A program made the position numbers and the translations under genes. The notes under the pieces are model-generated. The model was given only the letters and a program-made list of their open reading frames with translations, searched no databases and was not told the origin of the DNA. Below are positions 1 through 5,872 of a stretch of 5,872 bases of DNA, in pieces. The stretch's first letter is position 1. Each line of letters opens with the position of its first letter. This stretch comes from Nitrospinota bacterium (lineage in GTDB: Bacteria; Nitrospirota; Nitrospiria; Nitrospirales; UBA8639). Location: positions 1 to 5,872 of the forward strand of contig JADFRB010000144.1 in the NCBI GenBank assembly GCA_022561525.1. Reading direction: 5' to 3'.

Positions 1-1
1 G

Positions 2-1564
2 TTAACACCCGAGCAGATGCAGGAGAGATTTTTGAAAATTATAACTGCTGTCAACAAGCTTATTATGGATATTGCGCCAAAAGGCTATGGAGAAAAATGG
101 CAAATAAATGTTAAGGATGGTTCTGTTTGTTTTGGAAGTGCCTTCCATAATTGGGCGTTGTCTATCCCGTATATGCAGAAAAAGGGAATTACATTTAAGG
201 AGGTTATAGAAGCTTATAACAGCCAAGACGATAAATATAAAGAGCTTGCGGATAAAGCCCCGTTGCATCAAGTTGTTCTTAACATGGTCATCGGACACTT
301 GCCAGATCCTGTAGATGCGCAGGCCTACAGAATACCAAGAATATGGCATGGTGACTTAGAAAGCGAAGATGGGAGATCATTGATAAAGTGTGACTCAAAA
401 GGACCTTTGTATTTTGTCATAACAAAAATTGTTATTGATCCACAAGCAGGTGAAATTTCCGCTGGAAGGCTATTTTCCGGAACTGTCACTAGAGGAATGA
501 ATGTGTACTTAAACAGAATGAAGCAGCATACAAAAATACAGCAGATTTTCATTTATAACGGAGCGAAAAGAGAAATTGTAGACAATGTTTTGGCTGGAAA
601 TTTTGTAGGGGTGGCAGGAGTAAAGGCATATGCAGGAGAGACAATAACCTTGGATGAGAATGGAACTGCTTTTGAAAAAATAACACACATATTCGATCCT
701 GTTATTACGAAAGCAATAGAAGCCAAGCGTCCAAGCGACTTGCCAAAGCTAATAGAAGTTTTGAGAATGGTTGGAAAAGAAGACCCTACAATAAAGATTG
801 AAATTAATGAAGAGACAGGAGAGCATCTAATGCATGGCATGGGCGAGCTCCATTTAGAGATTATTGTGGATCGGTTGGTTCGAGAATTTAAAGTGCAAGC
901 CAATGTTGGGAAGCCTGAAGTGGCGTACCGTGAGACGATTCGACGAAAAGGTAAAGCAGAAGGAAAATATATTAAACAATCTGGTGGTCGAGGTCAATAT
1001 GGCCACGTGGTGCTAAGTGTTGAGCCGTCAGATGCTGGCGTAGGGCTGGAATTTGTGAATAAAATCGTCGGTGGGATAATACCCAGAGAATATATTCCTG
1101 CAGTGGAAAAAGGGGTGAAGGAACGAATGGAGTCTGGCGTCCTGGCTGGGTATCCCATGCGTGATGTCCGTGTGACGTTATATGATGGCTCCTTTCACGA
1201 GGTAGACTCCAATGAAATGGCATTCAAGATCGCCGGGTCCATGGCCTTTGAGAGTGCCTGTAAAAAATCAGATCCTGCGTTGCTTGAGCCAATCATGAAG
1301 GTGGAGGTGTTGGTCCCTCAGGATTTTATGGGTGATGTGATAGGAGATTTAAATTCTCGGCGAGGGAAAGTTCGTGGGATGCAAGCTCGTGGAGGATCTC
1401 AGGCGGTGGATGCCGCAGTTCCTTTAAGCGAGATGTTTGGGTATTCCACGACTCTTCGATCCAAGACCCAGGGTCGCGCTACCTATTCCATGGAATTTGA
1501 GAAATACGAAGTAGTGCCTAAGCAAATATCAGAGCAGATCATTGGGGCTCAGCGTGGCGAGTAG
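2..1564 (+). CDS. fusA: Chimeric elongation factor: archaeal EF-2 (domains I end-III) joined in frame to bacterial EF-G (domains III end-V), 5' partial
   Basis: This is a translocation GTPase gene, the factor that moves tRNA and mRNA through the ribosome. The frame is open to the left edge: the codons before the ATG at 17 read LTPEQ, which with MQERF forms an archaeal EF-2 motif, so that ATG is internal and about 200 N-terminal residues with the GTP-binding motifs lie outside. Up to about base 840 the protein is archaeal EF-2: EKWQINVKDGSVCFGSA near 98-145, IPRIWHGDLES near 332, and the domain II segment KIVIDPQAGEISAGRLFSGT near 425-485. From about 840 it is bacterial EF-G: VDRLVREFKVQANVGKPEVAYRETI, GGRGQYGHV at 983-1009, the domain IV stretch YPMRDVRVTLYDGSFHEVDS, and domain V with the SKTQGRATYSMEFEKYE ending. 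The bacterial part lacks the archaeal diphthamide-histidine loop in domain IV. Arginine is mostly AGA before the join and mostly CGN after it. Probably not one natural protein; the family call for each half is firm. Confidence 0.9.
   Translation, partial: LTPEQMQERFLKIITAVNKLIMDIAPKGYGEKWQINVKDGSVCFGSAFHNWALSIPYMQKKGITFKEVIEAYNSQDDKYKELADKAPLHQVVLNMVIGHLPDPVDAQAYRIPRIWHGDLESEDGRSLIKCDSKGPLYFVITKIVIDPQAGEISAGRLFSGTVTRGMNVYLNRMKQHTKIQQIFIYNGAKREIVDNVLAGNFVGVAGVKAYAGETITLDENGTAFEKITHIFDPVITKAIEAKRPSDLPKLIEVLRMVGKEDPTIKIEINEETGEHLMHGMGELHLEIIVDRLVREFKVQANVGKPEVAYRETIRRKGKAEGKYIKQSGGRGQYGHVVLSVEPSDAGVGLEFVNKIVGGIIPREYIPAVEKGVKERMESGVLAGYPMRDVRVTLYDGSFHEVDSNEMAFKIAGSMAFESACKKSDPALLEPIMKVEVLVPQDFMGDVIGDLNSRRGKVRGMQARGGSQAVDAAVPLSEMFGYSTTLRSKTQGRATYSMEFEKYEVVPKQISEQIIGAQRGE
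836..868 (+). other. Junction: archaeal EF-2 sequence to bacterial EF-G sequence
   Basis: The switch falls in the codons for GMGELHLEIIV, a domain III motif shared by EF-2 and EF-G. Just upstream, INEETGEHL is typical of archaeal EF-2, where bacterial EF-G usually has a form like EETGQTI. Just downstream, DRLVREFKVQANVGKP is typical of bacterial EF-G. Base composition and arginine codon choice change at the same place. The exact breakpoint cannot be fixed because both parents encode the motif. The frame is kept. Confidence 0.85.
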
Positions 1565-1653
1565 TCGTTGATTAAGAATAACGCATACAAGAATAGAATC
1601 TAGTGGGTGGAAAAATATTTTGTTGGTGTTGCCTGAGAAGAGTCGCATTCATT

Positions 1654-1663
1654 AAGGGAGGGG
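1654..1663 (+). promoter_or_regulatory. Strong ribosome binding site of tuf
   Basis: A purine run, AAGGGAGGGG, ends three bases before the ATG at 1667 and contains a good Shine-Dalgarno match (GGGAGG). It sits at the end of the 102-base spacer after fusA and confirms the chosen tuf start. Nothing else in the spacer could be identified with confidence. Confidence 0.75.
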
Positions 1664-1666
1664 CAG

Positions 1667-2872
1667 ATGGCGAAGGCGAAATTTGATCGGAAGAAGCCGC
1701 ATTTGAATGTGGGGACGATTGGGCATGTGGACCATGGGAAGACGACCCTCACCTCGGCCTTGACGAAGGTGATGGGGGATAAAGGGATGGCCACCTATGT
1801 CTCCTATGATCAAGTGGCCAAAGCGAGTGAATCGCAAGGGCGACGGGATCCGACCAAGATTTTAACCATCGCGATTGCCCATGTGGAATATGAGACCGAG
1901 AATCGGCACTACGCGCATGTGGACTGCCCCGGGCATGCCGACTATGTCAAGAATATGATTACCGGAGCCGCGCAGATGGATGGGGCCATACTCGTGGTTT
2001 CCGCTGCGGATGGGCCGATGCCGCAAACCCGGGAGCATATCCTGCTGGCCCGGCAAGTTGGCGTGCCGTACATCGTGGTGTTCTTGAATAAAGCGGACAA
2101 AGTTGAAGACCCGGAGTTGTTAGAGTTAGTCGAACTCGAAGTGCGTGAGTTGTTGTCGAAGTATCAATTTCCAGGGGATGACATTCCCATTATAACGGGC
2201 TCGGCGATCAAAGCGCTCGAAGGGGACACCAGTGACATTGGGGTGCCCTCGATCCTGAAGCTCTTGGAAGCCGTGGATTCGTATATTCCGATGCCGGAGC
2301 GGGCCATTGACAAACCCTTCCTGATGCCCATTGAAGATGTATTTACGATCAGCGGGCGTGGCACAGTGGTGACCGGTCGGGTCGAACGTGGGAAGGTCAA
2401 GGTGGGGGATGAAATGGAAATTGTTGGATTAGGGGATACGCGGACCACGACGGTGACAGGGGTGGAGATGTTCCGGAAAGTGTTGGATGATGGGCAAGCC
2501 GGGGATAACATTGGGGCCCTGTTGCGGGGGACGAAGAAGGACGAAGTGGAGCGGGGGATGGTGCTCGCCAAGCCGAAGAGTATTACCCCACATACGAAGT
2601 TCAAAGCCGAAGTGTATGTGTTAAACAAGGATGAGGGTGGGCGGCACACGCCGTTTTTCAATGGGTATCGTCCCCAGTTTTATTTTCGGACGACCGACGT
2701 GACGGGCATCGTGAACTTGGCCGAAGGGGTCGAGATGGTGATGCCGGGGGATAATACGACGTTTACGGGAGAGTTGATTGCACCGATTGCGATGGAGAAG
2801 GGGGTGCGGTTTGCGGTGCGGGAAGGTGGCCGCACAGTGGGCGCCGGTGTGGTCACGGAAATCTTAGGGTAA
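1667..2872 (+). CDS. tuf: Elongation factor Tu
   Basis: EF-Tu is the cytoplasmic GTPase that carries aminoacyl-tRNA to the ribosomal A site. The 401-residue protein is complete and close to the usual 393-400. The GTPase domain shows the P-loop GHVDHGKT at residues 19-26, DCPGHADY at 86-93 with the catalytic-type His at 90, NKAD at 141-144 and the SA motif near 179-180. Domains 2 and 3 (roughly 217-401) include the [12 protein letters not shown] barrel segment and the C-terminal end [18 protein letters not shown]. Switch I is unusual: it is about five residues longer than in E. coli EF-Tu and reads [20 protein letters not shown], lacking the common ARGITI arginine-glycine pair. The Mg-coordinating threonine appears kept at residue 67. 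The sequence is clearly bacterial and Nitrospira-like. It is richer in G, with many GGG glycine codons, than the ribosomal genes after it. Confidence 0.98.
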   Translation: MAKAKFDRKKPHLNVGTIGHVDHGKTTLTSALTKVMGDKGMATYVSYDQVAKASESQGRRDPTKILTIAIAHVEYETENRHYAHVDCPGHADYVKNMITGAAQMDGAILVVSAADGPMPQTREHILLARQVGVPYIVVFLNKADKVEDPELLELVELEVRELLSKYQFPGDDIPIITGSAIKALEGDTSDIGVPSILKLLEAVDSYIPMPERAIDKPFLMPIEDVFTISGRGTVVTGRVERGKVKVGDEMEIVGLGDTRTTTVTGVEMFRKVLDDGQAGDNIGALLRGTKKDEVERGMVLAKPKSITPHTKFKAEVYVLNKDEGGRHTPFFNGYRPQFYFRTTDVTGIVNLAEGVEMVMPGDNTTFTGELIAPIAMEKGVRFAVREGGRTVGAGVVTEILG

Positions 2873-2882
2873 TTTGGGTATA

Positions 2883-2888
2883 GGGAGG
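2883..2888 (+). promoter_or_regulatory. Ribosome binding site that sets the rpsJ start at GTG 2896
   Basis: GGGAGG at 2883-2888 lies seven bases before the GTG at 2896, an ideal spacing. It is only one base before the in-frame TTG at 2890, which would be too close. The site therefore favours the GTG start. It sits in the 23-base gap after tuf. Confidence 0.7.
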
Positions 2889-2895
2889 CTTGCGC

Positions 2896-3210
2896 GTGGT
2901 AAGTGGAGATCAACGAATTCGTATCCGGTTAAAAGGTTTTGATTACCGGGTTCTCGATCAGTCGGTGAGGGAGATTGTGGATACTGTCAAGCAAACGGGT
3001 GCAAGGGTGGCGGGGCCCGTTCCTCTTCCAACTCGAATCGAGAAGTTCACGGTTCAGCGCTCTACCCACGCCGATAAAAAATCCAGGGAGCAATTTGAGA
3101 TTCGTACCCATAAGCGGCTGTTGGATATTCTTGAACCAACTCCGGATACCATGGATGCGCTTATGAAATTAAGTCTTGCTGCCGGAGTGGACGTCGAGAT
3201 TAAATTGTAA
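2896..3210 (+). CDS. rpsJ: 30S ribosomal protein S10 (NusE)
   Basis: S10 is a protein of the 30S head and, in bacteria, also acts as NusE with NusB in transcription antitermination. The GTG start gives 104 residues, the normal size; the TTG six bases upstream would add two residues but lies too near the Shine-Dalgarno site. Family marks are [10 protein letters not shown] near residues 9-18, the signature GPVPLPT at 40-46, and the ribosome-inserting loop [20 protein letters not shown] at 47-66 followed by [12 protein letters not shown]. The gene begins 23 bases after tuf with no room for an E. coli-type S10 leader, so it is probably read from the same transcript as tuf and is not controlled by L4 through such a leader. 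The next gene, rplC, starts 49 bases later. Confidence 0.96.
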   Translation: MVSGDQRIRIRLKGFDYRVLDQSVREIVDTVKQTGARVAGPVPLPTRIEKFTVQRSTHADKKSREQFEIRTHKRLLDILEPTPDTMDALMKLSLAAGVDVEIKL

Positions 3211-3259
3211 GGCAAGCACCTTTTGGCTATGAGTCTTGCTTGGGTGGGGAAATTGTTTG

Positions 3260-3886
3260 ATGAGTACTAGTTTGTTGGGGAAAAAATTGGGAATGACTCA
3301 GGTCTACGATGCTGACCGTCGTTTATATCCCGTGACCGTTGTCGAGGCTGGGCCTTGTGATGTCACGGCAATTAAGACCTTAGAGCGCGATGGATATCAG
3401 GCGATTCAATTAGGATATCGAGAGGTGAAGGAGCGAAAATTATCCAAAGCGGAAATTGGGCATCTCCGGGCTTCCGGTACTAATAAATTTTGGAAAATTT
3501 TAAAAGAATTTCGTGGACCAACTGAGCATCAAGTTGGTGATACGGTATCCGTTGAGCTGTTTGAAAAAGGTGAAATAGTCCATGTGCAAGGTGTGTCGAA
3601 GGGGAAGGGTTTTCAGGGAGTTATGAAACGACACAATTTTGCTGGTGGACCTGCTTCCCATGGGTCAATGTTTCATCGGGCACCAGGCTCTATGGGTGCC
3701 AGTTCGTATCCTTCGAGGGTATGGAAAGGGAAGAAGCTTCCCGGGCAAATGGGTGCCAAGCGTGTGACTGTGCAAGGTTTGAAAGTTATCGAAGTGCGCC
3801 CAGAGGAAAACCTCTTGTTGATCTCAGGAGCCATTCCCGGTCCTCCCGGTGGGTATGTCATCATTCAAAAGGCTCAGAAAAAGTAA
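3260..3886 (+). CDS. rplC: 50S ribosomal protein L3
   Basis: L3 is an early 23S rRNA-binding protein whose long loop reaches toward the peptidyl transferase centre. The ATG at 3260 gives 208 residues, typical of the family, and starts with the expected [13 protein letters not shown]. An in-frame TTG at 3236 would add eight unrelated residues and is less likely. A purine stretch GGTGGGG at 3243-3249 can serve as ribosome binding site. Core motifs are KGKGFQG from residue 114, [13 protein letters not shown], and the loop [24 protein letters not shown]. The position corresponding, by my alignment, to the PrmB-methylated glutamine of E. coli L3 is alanine (GSMGA), as I recall for many bacteria. 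The gene ends five bases before rplD. Confidence 0.97.
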   Translation: MSTSLLGKKLGMTQVYDADRRLYPVTVVEAGPCDVTAIKTLERDGYQAIQLGYREVKERKLSKAEIGHLRASGTNKFWKILKEFRGPTEHQVGDTVSVELFEKGEIVHVQGVSKGKGFQGVMKRHNFAGGPASHGSMFHRAPGSMGASSYPSRVWKGKKLPGQMGAKRVTVQGLKVIEVRPEENLLLISGAIPGPPGGYVIIQKAQKK

Positions 3887-3891
3887 CGTCT

Positions 3892-4515
3892 ATGGCTACT
3901 GTTGATGTGGTGGATACAGCGAAAAATACGGTCGGGTCAATCGATCTGAGTGATTCGGTTTTTGGGGTCCCAATAAAAGGGCCTTTGGTTCATACGGCTG
4001 TGGTTATGCAACGTGCCTCCATTCGTCAGGGAACCGCCAGCACTAAGGGGCGTGGTGAAGTACATGGGAGCGGTAAAAAGCCGTGGAAGCAAAAGCATAC
4101 TGGCCGGGCTCGTGCCGGATCGATACGATCTCCCATTTGGCGCCACGGGGGAACCGTCTTTGGACCTCGGCCCCGCGGATATGATTTTTCCATACCCAAG
4201 AAAATGTATCGAGGCGCAATGCAAAGTGCGCTCTCATCAAAGCAGTCTGATGGTGAATTGACCATACTTTCTGAATTGCCTCTTTCGGAGCCTAAGACGA
4301 AGCAGGTTGCTGCGGCATTAGCCAAGTTTGGTTTGAGTCGCTCGGTCTTGTTAGTGGTAGGTGATGGGAATGTCGGCTTATATCGGGCTGTGCGGAATTT
4401 GAAATACGTGAAGATTGTCAGGCCTAGTGAGTTGACGGTTTACGACGTTCTTCGTTATGAATCGCTTGTTATTTTGAAAGACCAAGTGGAAAAGGTTCAG
4501 GAGTTATGGGCATAA
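3892..4515 (+). CDS. rplD: 50S ribosomal protein L4
   Basis: L4 binds 23S rRNA and sends an extended loop to the wall of the peptide exit tunnel. In some bacteria it also represses its own operon. The ATG at 3892 gives 207 residues, the usual length; the frame is open upstream to 3721, but that part overlaps rplC and is not L4-like. The tunnel loop is plain: KGRGEVHGSGKKPWKQKHTGRAR from residue 52, then GSIRSPIWRHGGTVFGPRPR to about 95. The C-terminal half has the expected Rossmann-like globular domain, with VLLVVGDGN and a final region VYDVLRYESLVILKDQVEKVQELW. No clear Shine-Dalgarno site is seen, so translation is probably coupled to rplC, which stops five bases upstream. Its end overlaps rplW by 10 bases. 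Confidence 0.96.
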   Translation: MATVDVVDTAKNTVGSIDLSDSVFGVPIKGPLVHTAVVMQRASIRQGTASTKGRGEVHGSGKKPWKQKHTGRARAGSIRSPIWRHGGTVFGPRPRGYDFSIPKKMYRGAMQSALSSKQSDGELTILSELPLSEPKTKQVAAALAKFGLSRSVLLVVGDGNVGLYRAVRNLKYVKIVRPSELTVYDVLRYESLVILKDQVEKVQELWA

Positions 4516-4808
4516 AAAAGCGCGATCCTTTTGATATTCTCATTAAGCCTCTTTTGACTGAGAAAATTACCCGTCTTCAGGAGCAGGCCAATCGGATCGC
4601 TTTTGTTGTCAGGAAGGATGCCAGTCGGGTTGAAGTTCGACATGCCGTGGAATCTGTCTTGAAGGTGAAGGTCAAGACGGTGAATGTCATGAATATGATG
4701 GGGAAGAAGAAGCGACAAGGTCGATTTGTGGGGAAACGTGCAGATTGGAAAAAGGCAATTATCACCCTTCGAGAAGGTGAAAAGCTTGACCTCTATGAAA
4801 GTGCATAG
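4506..4808 (+). CDS. rplW: 50S ribosomal protein L23
   Basis: L23 sits at the exit of the nascent-peptide tunnel and is the docking site for trigger factor and SRP. The protein has 100 residues, the normal bacterial size. It shows the N-terminal DILIKPLLTEK motif, whose Glu19 matches the trigger factor-binding glutamate of E. coli L23. It also has VRKDASRVEVRHAVESVLKV, the tunnel loop VMNMMGKKKRQGRFVGKR, and the conserved DWKKAIITLREGEKLDLYE end. The ATG lies inside the last codons of rplD (10-base overlap in a different frame), which points to translational coupling. Purine-rich AAAGG at 4491-4495, ten bases upstream, may assist. rplB follows after 49 bases. Confidence 0.96.
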   Translation: MGIKKRDPFDILIKPLLTEKITRLQEQANRIAFVVRKDASRVEVRHAVESVLKVKVKTVNVMNMMGKKKRQGRFVGKRADWKKAIITLREGEKLDLYESA

Positions 4809-4857
4809 AATCGTGGTGCGTAATAGAACTGTGTTCATAAGGAAAGACGGATAAATC

Positions 4858-5682
4858 ATGCCAGTAAAACCATACAGACCTACATCCCCAGGACGTCGAG
4901 GAATGACTGCCATTGTTGGCGAAAAGCTGTCGTCTGAACGTCCTGAGAAAGGCCTGACGAAAAAGCAGGCTCAGACTGGCGGGCGGAATAACCAAGGTCG
5001 GATTACGGTCCGGTTCCGTGGTGGTGGTCATAAGCGGCTGTATCGGCAAATTGATTTTAAGCGAAATAAATTTAACGTGCCTGCTAAGGTTGCTCGCATT
5101 GAATATGATCCAAATCGGTCTGCGAGGATTGCGTTACTCCATTATGTCGATGGAGAAAAGCGATACATCCTTTCCCCGGTTGGATTGCAAGTTGGGGCCA
5201 TGGTTCAGGCAGGAATTGGTGCTGATATTCAACCGGGAAATGCCCTTCCACTTTCTGCCATGCCGCTGGGGACAACCATTCATAATATTGAGCTCAAACC
5301 AGGCAAGGGTGGGCAATTGGCTCGAAGCGCAGGTGCGTCGGCGCAGGTCATGGGTCGGGAAGGTCATTATATTCAGGTTCGACTGACCTCTGGAGAGATG
5401 AGGCGGATTTTAGGGACTTGCATGGCGACTGTTGGGCAAGTGGGAAATTTGGATCATGAAAAGGTCAACATTGGGAAGGCAGGGCGTTCTCGTTGGCTTG
5501 GGAAAATGCCACACGTCCGAGGCGTGGCGATGAATCCCGTTGACCATCCTCATGGTGGTGGCGAAGGGAAATCCGGTCAAGGGAATCCCCATCCGGTTTC
5601 ACCATGGGGTCTTCCGACCAAGGGTTTCAAGACGCGTAAAAAGAAAAAAGCTTCTTCTCTGTTTCATCTATTAACGAATTAA
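4858..5682 (+). CDS. rplB: 50S ribosomal protein L2 with a replaced C-terminal tail
   Basis: L2 is needed for subunit association and peptidyl transferase activity. The gene starts at ATG 4858 with the expected [24 protein letters not shown] at 4839-4846 is a distant candidate ribosome binding site. The N-terminal RNA-binding fold includes [25 protein letters not shown] and the middle has [18 protein letters not shown]. The catalytic-region motif [24 protein letters not shown] follows, with histidines at residues 230 and 232, of which 230 probably matches E. coli His229. The sequence is normal through [10 protein letters not shown] (residue 267). Then it ends LFHLLTN, where bacterial L2 normally continues with a basic tail of the type KLIxKRRK. 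The total, 274 residues, hides the change because it is near the family norm. The last seven codons belong to the AT-rich right segment, so the native 3' end is missing and rpsS, the expected next gene, is absent. Confidence 0.95.
   Translation: MPVKPYRPTSPGRRGMTAIVGEKLSSERPEKGLTKKQAQTGGRNNQGRITVRFRGGGHKRLYRQIDFKRNKFNVPAKVARIEYDPNRSARIALLHYVDGEKRYILSPVGLQVGAMVQAGIGADIQPGNALPLSAMPLGTTIHNIELKPGKGGQLARSAGASAQVMGREGHYIQVRLTSGEMRRILGTCMATVGQVGNLDHEKVNIGKAGRSRWLGKMPHVRGVAMNPVDHPHGGGEGKSGQGNPHPVSPWGLPTKGFKTRKKKKASSLFHLLTN
5650..5661 (+). other. Junction: rplB 3' end to AT-rich, decarboxylase-like DNA
   Basis: The L2 frame is family-like up to the codons for ASS at 5650-5658 and then loses all similarity. 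From the same point a different frame becomes meaningful ([11 protein letters not shown]). Base composition falls to about 30% GC. The break lies at or next to the short string AAGCTTCTTCT, which includes a HindIII recognition site. Unlike the left join, the two sides are not homologous genes. Confidence 0.75.
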
Positions 5683-5872
5683 AGAAAGTTCTAAAACTTA
5701 CAAGAAAAGAAAAGATAGACTACTACAACCAGAGCATGGATGAGAAAGATTATAAAAAAATCATCTCTTTAGGCGTTAAAAACATAACAGTAGACTCAAA
5801 TGAACAGCTTCAATTTGTTAAAGGGAAAGCTTCAATAAGGTTAAAACCAATTAATGTTGATAATGCTTTATT
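5652..5872 (+). CDS. Internal fragment of a putative fold-type III PLP-dependent decarboxylase (ornithine/diaminopimelate type), partial at both ends
   Basis: The frame is open from 5640 to the right edge with no stop; only about 5652 onward looks coding for this family, and no start codon is credible (the ATG at 5736 is internal and has no ribosome binding site). The ~73 visible residues follow the order seen in the barrel domain of ornithine and diaminopimelate decarboxylases. First comes an SxxEL element ([13 protein letters not shown]), then a strand and turn matching the 'I-Y-x-N-x-x-K' type segment ([14 protein letters not shown]). Next is a helix with [13 protein letters not shown], like the 'GV..ivvDS..EL' segment, and then ASIRLKP, like the 'v-lRi-p' strand. 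The PLP lysine and the active-site cysteine region would lie outside the window. Low GC and AGA/AGG arginines match the left archaeal segment. The family is an inference from pattern; the exact substrate cannot be told. Confidence 0.5.

Noticed and set aside
17..1564. The ATG at 17 as the start of the elongation factor gene
   Set aside because: The frame is open to the left edge, and the codons before this ATG encode LTPEQ, which continues an archaeal EF-2 motif; the ATG is internal.
1568..1599. Possible sigma-70 promoter in the fusA-tuf spacer (TTGATT at 1568 and TAGAAT at 1594)
   Set aside because: The 20-base spacing is too long and the boxes are weak; in an AT-rich spacer such matches are expected by chance.
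2164..2661. 165-codon open frame on the minus strand inside tuf
   Set aside because: It is antisense to a highly conserved gene, resembles no family I know, and arises from the codon bias of tuf.
3171..3240. Repeat AGTCTTGCT at 3172-3180 and again at 3232-3240, 60 bases apart
   Set aside because: Only nine bases, present twice, one inside rpsJ coding sequence; likely chance.
3211..3259. Possible hairpin in the rpsJ-rplC spacer (GCAAG at 3212-3216 with CTTGC at 3235-3239)
   Set aside because: A five-base stem with a long loop and no U-run; too weak for a terminator or a regulatory structure.
3721..3891. N-terminal extension of the rplD frame into rplC
   Set aside because: The upstream residues are not L4-like and overlap conserved L3 coding sequence; L4 of normal length starts at 3892.
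5018..5386. 122-codon + strand frame inside rplB
   Set aside because: It is out of frame with a clearly conserved L2 gene and has no recognisable features or ribosome binding site.
1..5872. Mobile element or integrated phage as the cause of the mosaic structure
   Set aside because: No integrase, transposase, inverted or direct repeats, tRNA or attachment-like sites are seen at either join.

Overview
The window is a mosaic of two very different sources. Bases from about 840 to 5660 are a bacterial str-S10 ribosomal-protein and translation-factor cluster, all on the + strand: the 3' part of fusA (EF-G), tuf (EF-Tu), rpsJ (S10), rplC (L3), rplD (L4), rplW (L23) and rplB (L2). This gene order is ordinary for bacteria. 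The EF-Tu and ribosomal protein sequences look most like Nitrospira-type Nitrospirota. GC content is moderate, near 50% in a sampled ribosomal-protein stretch and about 60% in a sampled tuf stretch. The genus-level placement is from memory of family sequences and is an inference.

Both ends of the window are different. Bases 1 to about 840 are AT-rich (sampled lines 32-47% GC), use AGA for most arginines, and encode the end of domain I, domain II and the start of domain III of an archaeal-type EF-2, not a bacterial EF-G. This reads in frame into the bacterial EF-G C-terminal half at the universally conserved GMGELHLEI motif, so the first gene is an archaeal EF-2 / bacterial EF-G chimera. At the right end, the rplB frame leaves the L2 family after residue ~267 and stops seven codons later. 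The last ~215 bases (about 30% GC) are open in another frame and resemble the interior of a fold-type III PLP-dependent decarboxylase (ornithine/diaminopimelate decarboxylase family).

The simplest reading is that a bacterial contig piece has been joined at both ends to low-GC, archaeal-type DNA, most likely by misassembly or another artefact in a metagenome. A natural interdomain recombination cannot be excluded from sequence alone. The left join is in frame and at a homologous site. Both flanks have similar composition, so they may come from one archaeal genome.

Layout: EF-2/EF-G chimera (2-1564, 5' partial); 102-base spacer with the tuf ribosome binding site; tuf (1667-2872); rpsJ (2896-3210, GTG start); rplC (3260-3886); rplD (3892-4515); rplW (4506-4808, overlapping rplD by 10 bases); rplB (4858-5682, altered C-terminus); decarboxylase-like fragment (about 5652-5872, open at the right edge). 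The complete genes are tightly packed and presumably co-transcribed. EF-G and EF-Tu drive elongation; S10 belongs to the 30S head; L3, L4, L23 and L2 are 50S proteins around the peptidyl transferase centre and the exit tunnel. I see no RNA genes, mobile elements, CRISPR arrays or convincing minus-strand genes.
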